DNA of 64,000 nt, taken from the NCBI GenBank assembly GCA_947247005.1, contig OX365953.1:4593001-4657000 (forward strand), given 5' to 3'. The first letter of the stretch is position 1. Every line of letters starts with the position of its first letter. The notes below the pieces were generated by a model. It was not told the DNA's origin. It did not search any database and saw only the letters and a list, made by a program, of their open reading frames with translations. Both the position numbers and the translations under genes were made by a program. The DNA comes from Spisula solida. Lineage: Eukaryota > Mollusca > Bivalvia > Venerida > Mactridae. Shown here piece after piece: positions 10,748 to 21,600 of the stretch.

Positions 10748-11626
10748 ATGATGGTGCCCTTTAAATGTGGTGCTAACGCTGTTGTTTTCGCGAACAGACC
10801 AACACCTCTTGTCGTGGTGGTACAGAAACTTCATGGTGCATGTCAACCCAGTGTGTGTGAATGTAGTTGTAGCTCAGATCGGCACATAAATCAGCGATTA
10901 GCTGAAGGTCAGGGTAGACCTTGCATAACAATTCTTGGAAGATCGAAATTGGATCAGTATAATGACAGTTTCCGACATTTCGTGCGGACGTTTTCGACTT
11001 CTCGTGCACAATTAACTGTACATGTAGATAAGACAATGAACTATTATTCAGTATTAGGGGTAACACCTCAGTGCAGTGGTGTCAAAATTAAACAAGCCTA
11101 CTATAGGCTTTCCAAAATTTACCATCCAGACGTGAATAAAACGGAAACTGCTGTGAAAAAATTTCACGAGGTGACTGAAGCTTATGAGATTTTATCGAAC
11201 CCAGAGTTGAGGCATCAGTATGATTTACAAAGACACGGTCATAAAAAATCTCATGGTCATGGACATGTTCGCCATGGAGTAAATAGAGGCGTACAATCTG
11301 GACCTGTGAACTTCAAAGCCAAGGGACCTCATCAACAAGTTAGAGCTGAACATTACAATGTGGACGAATGGTTAAAAGAACATTACTCAGAAAGCTACCA
11401 AAAGCGGTTAAATGATATGAAGAAAAAACAATTCTATGACCGACTTGAAAGGGATATTGAACGTCACAATTCTAGATATCTTGATCTGGTTCGGAAGAAG
11501 TACTACAAGAAAACACCATTAGAACACGACCTGGATAGGTCCAGCCACATAAATGTGAAGAGATATGGTTTCATGACTGTTATCGCAATGCTTATGATAG
11601 CATTAACTGCTCTTCGTACTACTTAA
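10748..11626 (+). CDS. DNAJC30: Mitochondrial J-protein DNAJC30
   Basis: Single-exon gene of 292 residues. The J domain spans about residues 98-160: it begins NYYSVLGVTP, has the QAYYRLSKIYHPDVNK helix II-loop with the HPD triad at 126-128, and ends with AYEILSNPELRHQYD. A basic spacer follows (HGHKKSHGHGHVRHG), then a charged helical region. A C-terminal hydrophobic segment (about 272-290, FMTVIAMLMIALTAL) fits a single membrane anchor. Human DNAJC30 (226 aa, also intronless) is an inner-membrane protein that helps ATP synthase. J domain plus C-terminal anchor, lack of introns and the BUD23 neighbour all fit it. Residues near 76-86 (RHFVRTFSTSR) look like a mitochondrial presequence. The extra Cys-rich N-terminus (31-42) is unusual, so the true start could be a later codon. 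Confidence 0.9.
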   Translation: MMVPFKCGANAVVFANRPTPLVVVVQKLHGACQPSVCECSCSSDRHINQRLAEGQGRPCITILGRSKLDQYNDSFRHFVRTFSTSRAQLTVHVDKTMNYYSVLGVTPQCSGVKIKQAYYRLSKIYHPDVNKTETAVKKFHEVTEAYEILSNPELRHQYDLQRHGHKKSHGHGHVRHGVNRGVQSGPVNFKAKGPHQQVRAEHYNVDEWLKEHYSESYQKRLNDMKKKQFYDRLERDIERHNSRYLDLVRKKYYKKTPLEHDLDRSSHINVKRYGFMTVIAMLMIALTALRTT

Positions 11627-11888
11627 TGATATTGGTACACAGCTAGTCAATATGATGATAATGTGATAAAAATCTGGTAAATTACCTGAATGTGAATTGA
11701 AAGCCTAATCTACATGGCTAGTGATCAAGTGTTGATTCAGATGTCTGCATAAGAGGATTTTTTTAGTAAAAGTCCTGAAAAATAGCCATTAGTACTCTCT
11801 GTGAATTTAAGATTTTGTATCTACTTGTTGAGTCAGCGAAACTGAATACGTCATGTAAAAAATTAATTCCTTTGTAATTATTATAAAC

Positions 11889-11894
11889 ATTAAA
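11889..11894 (+). terminator. Possible DNAJC30 poly(A) signal (ATTAAA)
   Basis: ATTAAA lies 263 bp past the stop codon in AT-rich sequence. It is the commonest variant of AATAAA. No downstream GT-rich element was verified. Confidence 0.4.
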
Positions 11895-11902
11895 TAATTG
11901 TA

Positions 11903-12110
11903 GAATAGAATAGAATATGTTTATTCAGAAAACCACATGAAATGGTGTCTTCCATACATAGCTGGGTATTGTCGAGACAATTCATGCTATGGGATAATAC
12001 ATATATATAACAATACAATATATACATTGAAATAAACATTCAAAGTAATATAGAACATTAATGAACATTAGTGAAACATGAAACATTATCGAAACACTAA
12101 AACACCTAGT
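11903..12110 (-). mobile_element. Antisense retroelement 3'-end fragment (tentative)
   Basis: The plus strand begins with a tagaa/atagaa simple repeat followed by 'atgtttattcagaaaacc'. Read on the minus strand this ends in '...aataaacat' plus (ttcta)n, a usual look for the 3' end of a non-LTR retrotransposon. No reverse transcriptase remains. The class is uncertain. Confidence 0.4.
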
Positions 12111-13235
12111 AGTTATCTGGTCACCATGTTTTTTGAAATGAAATTACAAATTTGTTTGCATTCTCCGGGATTGATTGGATTAAGAAGCTTTCTAAGAATG
12201 GTTAAAGAATTTTCTGAGTCTGGTTCTATATCATCGATAATAATTCCAGTGATATTATAAAACAAGAGGAGCACACGCCTACTTTCTGTAAATTTTGTAC
12301 AATGTAGTAAGAAATGTTCTTCGTTTTCTATAATTGTATATTATAATATACTTACTACAAATTTAATGTAGAATTTACTTCTCTTAATCGATAACTACAT
12401 GTAAAAAAGTATACTGCTCAGATAAGGAAGTAATTCAGTAGATTTAGCTTGAACATGTACATTAATTTTGCTTTATTGTTTAAACAAGTATGATTATTAG
12501 CATGGATGCGTTGAAAAAATTAATTTACAACTTAATTACAATGTGCATAGTAATTTAATGTGCACATTCAAACGAGTGTCCATACATGTACTTGATTATC
12601 TATAGATACATATTTAAATGTTATTATTTCGATTCCATGTTCTGCATTTGACAGAATTGAACAACATTTCGAAGACATTAAATTACCAGTTACTCAATTT
12701 TAGTCTGTCTGTTTACTTCTTATCGATATTTCATTGTATTCAGTTCACCAGTGTGCTGGAGTGACATTGTATGCCTATGTTTTGTTTTGATCAAAATCAT
12801 AGCCACTAACTCACTGAAATATAATTCTGCTCAGCCATCCGTTTCTTTTGCGAATTTGTGTTTTTTTTATCTGGGTATCTATGGGATCCCAGATGAAATG
12901 TTCAATGCCTCATTCATCTATAATAAAGGGGTCACTAATTCTTCAAGTAGCAGGGGAAATGTCAAACATGAGTAGCATAGAGTTTTGGAGCTCGTCCCAT
13001 ATCCGTTAGACTCTTGTTATGATCATTCATTCTCATTTTTCTAAGCATTCGTTGAGACGCAACTGTTTGTAACATCCTTAGAGGTCTAGTTACAACTCGT
13101 TATAACCGAGCTTTACCGGGATGATACAATAAGAAATTGCTTGAATTAATTAATATGTTGTGGATGGACTACTCAGTTCTATGAATTTAAATTGTTGAAT
13201 TTATATAATTATTGACACTTTAAATTTTTTTCTCT

Positions 13236-13365
13236 TTATTTTAAAGTTTCGGCATTCAGTCTTTATCAAAATCACACTAGAAGAAAATTACTTCTTCATA
13301 TTACACTGTATTGGTGGGATTTTGATAAAGCCAATTTCCCAAATGCCGAAAGGTTAAGACAAAGA
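13236..13365. repeat. Foldback element
   Basis: Left words 'tttcggcattcagt' and 'ctttatcaaaatc' are matched by inverted words 'gattttgataaag' and 'aaatgccgaaag' on the right. It is a short hairpin of about 130 bp with no coding sense. Confidence 0.65.
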
Positions 13366-13595
13366 AATAGTAATTGATTAACCACTCTGTTTATGCAAAT
13401 TTGTATTTGAAACATATGCACATTTGAAAACTATGTATTGTTCAGTCTTTCATTGGGTATAAATTATCTGTGATGATAATTAAATTATTGACGATATTTT
13501 TTGTTTTTCTTCTCCGAAATTAATATTATCTTTTGTGATCGCTTTTCAGTCTTCTTCCGTCCCTCTGTCCTCAATTGCTTGTGTATACACCTGGG

Positions 13596-13842
13596 TTCAT
13601 ATTCACATAACTTATAAGATTTTTTTTCTAAGAAAAATGAATTTCCCAAATTATTTGATATTTCCTTAGATTTTCACGAAAAAATGATAGTTTTGTCTAA
13701 AATGGACATTTAGTCTTCAATATAAAAATAGAACTGTCTAAGATCATGAAAATTGAGTTTATATTATTTCTAAGTGAAAGATTTTTAGGCTAAAAAATCA
13801 TTAGAGAAAATATCTAAAAAGCTTTGTGAATACACAGTGACC
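13596..13842. mobile_element. MITE with 'ttcacaaagc'-type inverted ends
   Basis: It begins near 'ttcatattcacataactt' and ends near 'aaagctttgtgaatacac'. The interior is AT-rich with inverted 'agattttt'/'aaaaatc' words. The element at 15712-15898 has the same sort of ends. Confidence 0.5.
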
Positions 13843-14510
13843 TTGACCTACTGGCCTCGAAATCAATAGGTTTCATCTACGGTTGCTGACCAACCTCCAT
13901 GTTAAGTTTGAAGATCCTATAAGTTCGGAAACAATGTTTTTTCAGTTTTCTCATTCCACAATCTGGTTTGGATTGAGTACTAGTAAATACCAACACGTTA
14001 AGCCACTCCGCCAATTAAAATCCATACTTAAGTAGATGACTGTTATAGTAGCCGTAATTATCTGGAATGATTATTAAATGATGCGCCAGGGATATTGCCG
14101 AGAAAGTAGGATTTTATTGTTCTTTCTGAAATTTGAAATTCGCAAACACGAACCCTCACAAACTACTTCAAAATAACAAAGTCGCAAAAATATAGCCTCG
14201 CGAAAATTAAATGCGTTCACAGTACCCCCTCATCTAAGATTGGGGACATAATAAATCTAGGTAAAAATTTGATATCGGAGGTCAAAAACTAAGTTAAATG
14301 ATCCAAATCATAGGAACATTTGAGCCCTAGGTTCCTCCCCTGTTCCAATGAAGCCTCAGCAATCAAATTCAATTCGTGGCTACGCTTCATGAAAATGCAG
14401 TCTCCTGCATGCACAAGTGTCATATAATTTGAACATCGACTTAAATTTGATCTAAATGAGCATTCGGACCAAACTCAAGACCCAGTGAAAAGACCTCAGT
14501 TTTTTGTGAA

Positions 14511-15181
14511 CAAGAGGGCCATTGGCCCTTAAGCGCTCACCTAAAGACTAGCAGTTTAGGCAGAATCAGTATTTGTTATGATATATGACCTTAATATTTT
14601 ATTTAGATTTTACAGTGACACACTTTGTGGCCAGGTTTAATAAAGATTATGTAAAATTTGTGACCTCTAGAGTGTTAACAAGGTTTTTCTTTGATGTGAC
14701 CTGGTGACCTAGTTTTATACCCCAGATGACCCAGTTGCGAACTTGACCTAGATTTCATAGAGACATACATTGTGACCAAGGTTCATTAAGATTATGTCAA
14801 TAATGTGACCTCTTGAGTGTTAACAAGGTTTTTCTGTGATGTGACCTAGTGTTTGACCCCAGATAACCCAATTATGAACTTGACCTAGATTTTATAGAGA
14901 CATACATTGTGACCAAGTTTCATTAAAATTATGTCAAAAATGTGATCTCTAGAGTGTTCACAAGGTTTTTCTTTGATGTGACCTGGTGACCTAGTTTTTG
15001 ACCCCAGATGACTCAATTACGAACTTGACCTAGATTTCATAGAGACAAACATTGTGACCAAGTTAAAAAAGATAAAGTGAAAACTATGACCTCTAGAGTG
15101 TTAACAGTCCAATTGTTGACGACAGACAATAGGGTTATCACAATAGCTCACCTTGAGCACTTCGTGCTCAGGTGAGCTAAA
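14511..15181. repeat. Dispersed repeat with three to four about 180-bp subunits
   Basis: It starts with the hairpin 'agggccattggccctt' and ends with 'gagcacttcgtgctcaggtg'. Inside, the phrases 'acaaggtttttctttgatgt', 'gacctagattt' and 'agagacatacattgtgacca' repeat every 160-190 bp. A shorter relative lies at 54310-54640. Non-coding. Confidence 0.75.
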
Positions 15182-15349
15182 AAACAACCAGATAAACAAC
15201 AACAAAATTCATTATTTAAATATCTTAATAAACACAAAAATCATTCATAAGGTAAAGAATACATGATGTATAGAAAATAGATTCACATAGAAAATGTTAC
15301 AGCAATTAAGCAGTGCCATGCAAAAACCTGTATCGGTGACCCAAAACAA

Positions 15350-15520
15350 GACTTGTGTTCAATAAACGCCTACGCCCCGGTGGTAGCCTTGTTCATTATA
15401 ACAATAGCTTAGTCAATCGGGGGCCCATAATTCTATTGAAATGTTGGATAATGTTACATTGCATTGACAATGTGATTGACAATGTGAGTTGTTTATGATG
15501 GTATGCCAAGTTTCAAAGCA
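15350..15520 (+). repeat. Fragment related to the 19-kb duplicated repeat
   Basis: 'ttcaataaacgcctacgccc' and 'ttagtcaatcgggggcccat' resemble the start of the repeats at 19130-19250 and 59240-59290. No gene is seen. Confidence 0.5.
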
Positions 15521-15711
15521 ATTATGCAATGATTGACTTCGAAAATATTGGAGTTTCAAAAACTTGAAAGTTTTGGTTAACATTTTCAATGGGACATACA
15601 AACAGGTACATATGTAGGGCAGAATCACTAATACAGGTTTAGTCAAGGAAATACCCATTTCAGTATTCATGCCATATCCATTAACTACTATAATATCCCA
15701 ACCCAAAACCA

Positions 15712-15898
15712 GGGGTGGTATTCACAAAGCATTTCAACAGAAAACTGAAAAGTGTCCGCGTTTAAAGCATTACTGGTATGTAAACAGCTACTATAATCAC
15801 TAAGAAAACATGCATTGTTCTTCAAATTGCGGGACAAATAAGCTGCTCAAATTACATTAATATTTAAGTTTCTAACTAAGATGCCTTGTGAATACCAG
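15712..15898. mobile_element. MITE with 'ggtattcacaaagcat' inverted ends
   Basis: Left end 'ggtattcacaaagcatttc', right end 'gatgccttgtgaatacc'. About 187 bp, non-coding. Confidence 0.7.
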
Positions 15899-16452
15899 CC
15901 GAGATAACCAGAGTCTCCTATATAATGACAAACATAGTGTTCACACAATACACCTAGTACAGAGTAATTATTGATCAGCCCAGGATTGTATTAAATTTTA
16001 TGGATCCATACTTAGTTTGCAACAAAAGATTGGTAACAATTACTACAAAATTTGTTCTATTTTATGTCCCCACCACACAAGGAATGGTGGAAGAACATTA
16101 AGTGTCACCCATGTCCATCTGTCCAAAGTTCTTGTCCAGTCAATAACCAATACATTTCTGGATAGATTAATGGATTGTGTTAATAAGATTTTTTTGTGAC
16201 AGATTAATTTTTGCTATATTCCCTAGCTTGATCACATTTCCTGAATCAATTCAATCAATTGCCAACTTCATAATTGTTAATTCACAACCCAAAATTGCTG
16301 ATCACAAGAAAATTTTCCATTTAAACTGTAATATATTATGCTCCCTTCCCTAATTTTGTGGACATAGAAATATGCAAATAATTTTGTTTATATGCAAAAC
16401 ATAACAAGTAAGCTGTAGTGCAAATGACCACTGAATTGAGCTTATGACTATG

Positions 16453-17089
16453 TACTGTAAACTCACATATTTTCATGGGTATTAAGTTTGATAATTTGGA
16501 GTTTGATAAAAATGCATTTTCATGGGATCATAAATTTGTGGATTACAAAACATGAATTTCACAGGATAAACCCATGTTCATATATGAGAGGTAGATTAAA
16601 CATGGGGATTAGATTTCAGGGCTTTTTTTCACTATATACGAGGGGCCTATATTAGACCCCTTCACAATTTGCTATAGGCCCCTTTCACAAACCTAAAAGG
16701 CCCCTTAATTCACAATTAGAATTTGCGTCATGTGTTTTTGTAAAATCAACTCACAAAGCACCAAACAAACAAATCACAGATAACAGTCATATATTCTTGT
16801 ACAGGACTTGATATAAAGTATTATATCATAGATACATGCATGTTTGGGAAAAGTTGACAAAAAATGAACTAACATCTGAAAAATTTTGTATCATAATTTG
16901 ATGATTTATCGCATGAAGTTTTTTACAATTGAAAAGTTTCCGCGCCTACTTTTTCACAATTCTGAGAATTTTCGCGCTAAATTTTCACAAAACAAAAGGG
17001 CTTGGGCCTCTCCACAATTCAGCGAAAAAAAGCCCTGGATTTGAAGGTCGAGTGCAACAACTCCCATGAAAATTAATGACTTTACAGTA
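16453..17089. mobile_element. MITE with 'tactgtaaa...tttacagta' ends, carrying a nested element
   Basis: It starts 'tactgtaaactcacatattt' followed by 'catgggt', and ends 'cccatgaaaatt' ... 'tttacagta'. A similar element is at 44005-44220. Bases 16617-17037 are a second element inserted inside it. Confidence 0.75.
16617..17037. mobile_element. Nested hAT-like MITE with 5-bp TSD
   Basis: This 421-bp element starts CAGGGCTTTTTTTC and ends GAAAAAAAGCCCTG, flanked by exact gattt direct repeats (16612-16616 and 17038-17042). It has no open frame. Its ends and TSD length agree with the pair at 22274 and 28287. Confidence 0.85.
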
Positions 17090-17642
17090 TATGTACAAGA
17101 ATAACATTCAAAATCAAAATCTGAAAGCTGTTTTGATGACAAATTTGGTACAAATTCCTGTATAACATCTAGATGTGATAAGTGCAAGAGTCACAGATTG
17201 TGACTCATTTAGGTATACAATTTACGAGATGCATTGCTTTGTTCAAGAATTTCACAAACAAGGTCCAAACAAAAACATATTGCTGTTCTGGTAACCCTAC
17301 CAACTTTTTATTGGCCCCTATGATAAATTATTTTATGCCATTTAATCAGGGGTCCTATAATTCCGGAAATCCAGAATTGCTGCACTAGAAAGAATGAACT
17401 TTTCTGCAGAAAATAAAAGTTATTTGATGAAAAAATTCAAAGAATTGACAAAGTTTTGGTCTTTGAAGTTTCATAAGCTGATATTTAAAAATAGAACTGT
17501 TTGATACAGTTTTCCTGTATGGATGTGTGCTAATGACACCAACACAGACTTACGACTCATTTTCTTGATTGGGCTTTATGCCTCAGTAGGACCCCTGCGT
17601 TTTATGACTTAGCTGGAAGTCATTGTGGATCGTTGACTCTCA

Positions 17643-17821
17643 GGTACAGTCAGAACTCGATACAACGACGCTGTTCGTTTCCAAGAAAAATGTCGTTGTA
17701 ACGAATATGACAATATACTGAATTGATACAAAGAGCGTTTTAATACTTTTGTCCCCAAATATGGTGTCAGTATAATGAATTTGTCGTTATATCGGGTGTC
17801 GTTATATCGAGTCCTGACTGT
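17643..17821. mobile_element. MITE with 'gtacagtca' inverted ends
   Basis: Left 'gtacagtcagaactcgatac', right 'tatcgagtcctgactgtac'. The interior repeats 'gtcgtt'. A palindromic non-autonomous element, 179 bp. Confidence 0.8.
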
Positions 17822-18287
17822 ACATAAATAAAATAACATGTTTTTCCTATCTATCAACCCTATTTGTCAGCACGATACTAGAACCACAATGCTAATTTGT
17901 TTTAGCATAAGTAAAATAATCTCCTTAATGCTCAAATGTAATGCTCATCTGATAAGGTAACTGCATGGAAATAAGTTTTTTGCAGAAGTAGACGCTGGAA
18001 GTTTCAAACTGGTCATTACAATTGCAGCAATTATCCAGTACATGTAATCATTCCACTGAATAATATAATTTGGATAGGTAATATAAACACACTTGGCCAC
18101 AGATGATATTCATGAATAAGCCGTACAAATATTTATAACAATGAACCTCAAATTCATACAACTATCCGGGGCAACATATAAATGTCTCATGAAACTGCAT
18201 TTTGACTCTTTAATTTGACTCTTTAAAAAATTTAAGCTGGAAAGTCAAATTTACTATGCTTATACAAATATTCTTGGTTTTTAACTT

Positions 18288-18293
18288 TTTATT
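18288..18293 (-). terminator. Possible VPS37 poly(A) signal
   Basis: Minus-strand AATAAA (plus tttatt), about 370 bp downstream of the VPS37 stop. Not verified by any further element. Confidence 0.4.
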
Positions 18294-18360
18294 TTCACAA
18301 ATCTTCTTGCAATGAATTTACTATACTAATTACACAAATCTTCTTGAAATATTTCAAAGA

Positions 18361-18536
18361 CTCTTGAAAATCATGAGTCATTTTTACTGGGTATTCTTCA
18401 CTTTTGGAGGTTAGATAATCATGAGTCATTTTTACTCTTCACTTTTGGAGGCTTGAAAATCATGAGTCATTTTTACTCTTCACTTTTGGAGGCTTGAAAA
18501 TCATGAGTCATTTTTACTCCTCACTTTTGGAGGCTA
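18361..18536. repeat. 41-bp tandem repeat, about 4 copies, in the VPS37 3' UTR region
   Basis: The unit joins 'tgaaaatcatgagtcatttt' and 'tactcttcacttttggaggct'. The first copy is longer because of an insertion. It lies between the VPS37 stop and the proposed poly(A) signal, so it may be transcribed in the 3' UTR. Confidence 0.9.
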
Positions 18537-18664
18537 GTGAAAGCCCCTGATTTTTATATGGTAGGTCATTAATAACACATTCTCTATTCTCTTTTATCCG
18601 ATGATCGCAGTAGGTTACTAAATAGTGTAAATCATAACACAAGAATGAAGTAATGAAGTCTATC

Positions 18665-21600
18665 TCATCTTTGATAGTGTGTAGGCATAGGCATGCCGTA
18701 TGTAGCTTGCGGTGATGGGTACGGTGCACTCCCCATCCCCATTCCGTAACCAGCGCCAGTATATCCCGCCGGCGAATTTCCTGTATGTGGTTTATTATAC
18801 GGTGTACTTGTAGGGTATGGTACAGAATGTGTAGTCGAACTTCCTTGACGAAATAAGTCTCCAACTTTTTCCAATTTCGCTTTTTTGTTATAAGTGTCAG
18901 TTCGTTTAGTTATATAGTCTGATACGAATGAATCAATGTCTATTTTTCCATCACAAAAATCCTCAGCTACTTGCTACAACAAAACAAGAATACATTATTA
19001 ATAACTGTGTAGACACAATTAATTTAATGACTATTTTATGAAAGCATGGAAATATTAAAACTTTCATTGAGAGCGCTGTCCTGGTAAAAGGAAAGAAGAA
19101 CTCACTTTAAATGGATTTGAACAAGACTGCGTTCAATAAATGCTTAGGCCCCCATGGAAACCTTGCCCATAAAAAAGCTAAGTCAATCAGGGGCCATAAT
19201 TCTGTTAAAATGTTGGATAGTGTTACATGGCTTCGATATTGTAAGGGGCTTATGATCGTAAACAAGTATGTCAAGTTTGAAGGCAGTGCCTTGATGTAAG
19301 ATGAAATTTGGGTAAAACTTTCATTGAGAGCGCTGTCCTGGTAAAAGGAAAGAAGAACTCACTTTAAATGGATTTGAACAAGACTGCGTTCAATAAATGC
19401 TTATGCCCCCATGGAAACCTTGTCCATAAAAAAGTTAAGTCAATCAGGGGCCATAATTCTGTTAAAATGTTGGATAGTGTTACATGGCTTCGATATTGTA
19501 AGGGGCTTATGATCGTAAACAAGTATGTCAAGTTTGAAGGCAGTGCCTTGATGTAAGATGAAATTTGGGTCAACAAGAATTGGACGCTTAACATGTATAA
19601 GTCCAAAACTAGGTCAAGGTGAAGGTCAAAATGGGGTTAGGTGATACAGGCGTATGGATAGCCATAGGGTTCATATACAACATCCATGCAAGTATGAAAG
19701 CTTTGTAGCAAGCCATATTAATGATAGAAGAAACGGTCAATTTAGGTTAACCAAGAATTTGGCCCTTCCATAAGTCTTAAGTCCAAAATTAGGTCAAGGT
19801 GAAGGTCAAAATGGGGTCAGGTGATACAGGCGTGTGGAGAATGTTCATATACAACATCCATGCAAGTATGGAAGCTTTGTAGCAAGTCATAATAATGCTA
19901 TAGGAAGAAACGGTCAATTTGGGTTAACCTGGACGGAGGGACGAACGGACAGGTGAATCACTATATGCCTCCCGATCTATCAATACGGGGGCCTAAAAAA
20001 CTTTTCAAAAGTATTAACCAAATGGACAGGTCTGGAAAATGTAAGTATAATTCAATGCCCTTTGTACTAAGTACGCTGTATCAGGTTTGTTTGAGCTATA
20101 ATGAGTGTTATATTACCTCAGATTGTTCATCCACGGTTGCTACCTCTGTCTGGAAGATTGCCAACAATGTATCATGTGACTGACAACCTGGAGCCATATC
20201 TACAATATGTCAAAACAAAATCAGGCAAAAAGAAATAAATTCCTAGAATTGCAACTCCAATTAATTTTCAAGCAGCGATTTTTTGCTGGACTGGAAAAGG
20301 TAACTGAGAAAATTTGTGGCGTTTTGACCCATACTGGAAATTCTTAAAAACAAAGACATTTATCATATTTACAACAGAAATTAACTTGTGTGCGATATGC
20401 CGTGCATTTCTTTATATAAATCAACGTTTAGCATAAATCGCACCAATACTGTGCCAGATGGGAATTTCTTTCCTTTGAAATTTTCAGATTTTTTTCAGAT
20501 TCGAGGGTCCAAGCTTCAAAAAGACAATATTAAGTCAGACAGGGAAGGCAGCACTCAGCTTAACCAGCCGAGCACAGAAAACATACAAGGCACAATGCCC
20601 AACCAAACAAGCCATGATCCTCCCATGTCCAAGTCTGCTTCAAGTGCCATTAGCACACATCCCTGCATCAAAACCTTTTCCTTGTATGCATTTTACGTCA
20701 CAGCTTTGAGTTCTTATCATTTTATTATGTAATTTTATGTGATAGCAACGTAATAACATCAAAATAATTAGGTCCTACTTTACTGGCATCACAGTAAACT
20801 GATATAGTGTCACATCAGAATAAAATTGAGCAAATGTTCAGTAAAATTTGTTATTTGGTTAACTGTTCGGAAGATTAAACGGTTAACTTGTTGACAAATC
20901 AACCAAATCTCTATATAACATGTATCTATACCTAGCTTTGCCACATCCTTAGCTAGCGAGACTTTCAACCCATTCACTTCCTCATATGCTGTGGCCGTCT
21001 GTTGCTTCAGGGAATCAAACGTTGGTTGTAAACTTATGTTATATTCCGCTAAACTTTTATTCTTCACAATAATGTTTTCTCTATCTCGGTGCAATGTCTT
21101 TGTCTAAAAATAGAATAGGAACTAGAAGATCTGACACAATGTCTACCACTAAGGGCCACAACTCTAGCAAAATAGTCCAACCTAATTATCAGGGGTGTCA
21201 ACAGGGCCAAATTCAAAATCAGGAAAGCCATATGCGGTCAACCATTTGTACCAAACAAGAGGCCTTCAATGACATTTTCCTTATTTTTTAACTCAGTTTG
21301 TATTAAACAAAATCCTTCAGAGCAGATTAAATTTTCCATAACTTTGCCAATTCTTGAGATATTTTCATCAAATAACTTAGATTTTGAACAGAAACCATTG
21401 CTCTTTCAGGAATGATAAATCCGGAATTCCAGATAAATCAGGAAAATTGACACCCCTGAATTATACTGACTATACAGGCCTAGTATGTTTCAGGCCTGTG
21501 TCTGGTTTCAGATTTTTTAATCCTGAATTTTCCTTCTTTGTTTATATTGAAAAAATAGATTTTCATGCTTTGAAACTGGGATTTTCAGGCCTGAGAATGA

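Larger units (their letters stand above)
11627..18287. other. Intergenic region between convergent DNAJC30 and VPS37
   Basis: No exon with conserved coding sense was found. The region holds the DNAJC30 3' UTR, a retroelement-like 3' fragment and a series of TIR elements, listed separately. The remainder (for example 12310-13230 and 17830-18280) is AT-rich unique-looking DNA in which no feature could be supported. Confidence 0.6.

Noticed and set aside
18514..18864. 116-residue minus-strand open frame
   Set aside because: It overlaps the VPS37 last exon in another frame and the 41-bp repeat. The VPS37 frame has the family signature.
20388..20732. 114-residue plus-strand open frame in VPS37 intron 2
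   Set aside because: No recognisable domain, no splice context, and repeat-like words ('aaccagc', 'cacagaaaacatacaaggc') shared with 48350 and 59570.
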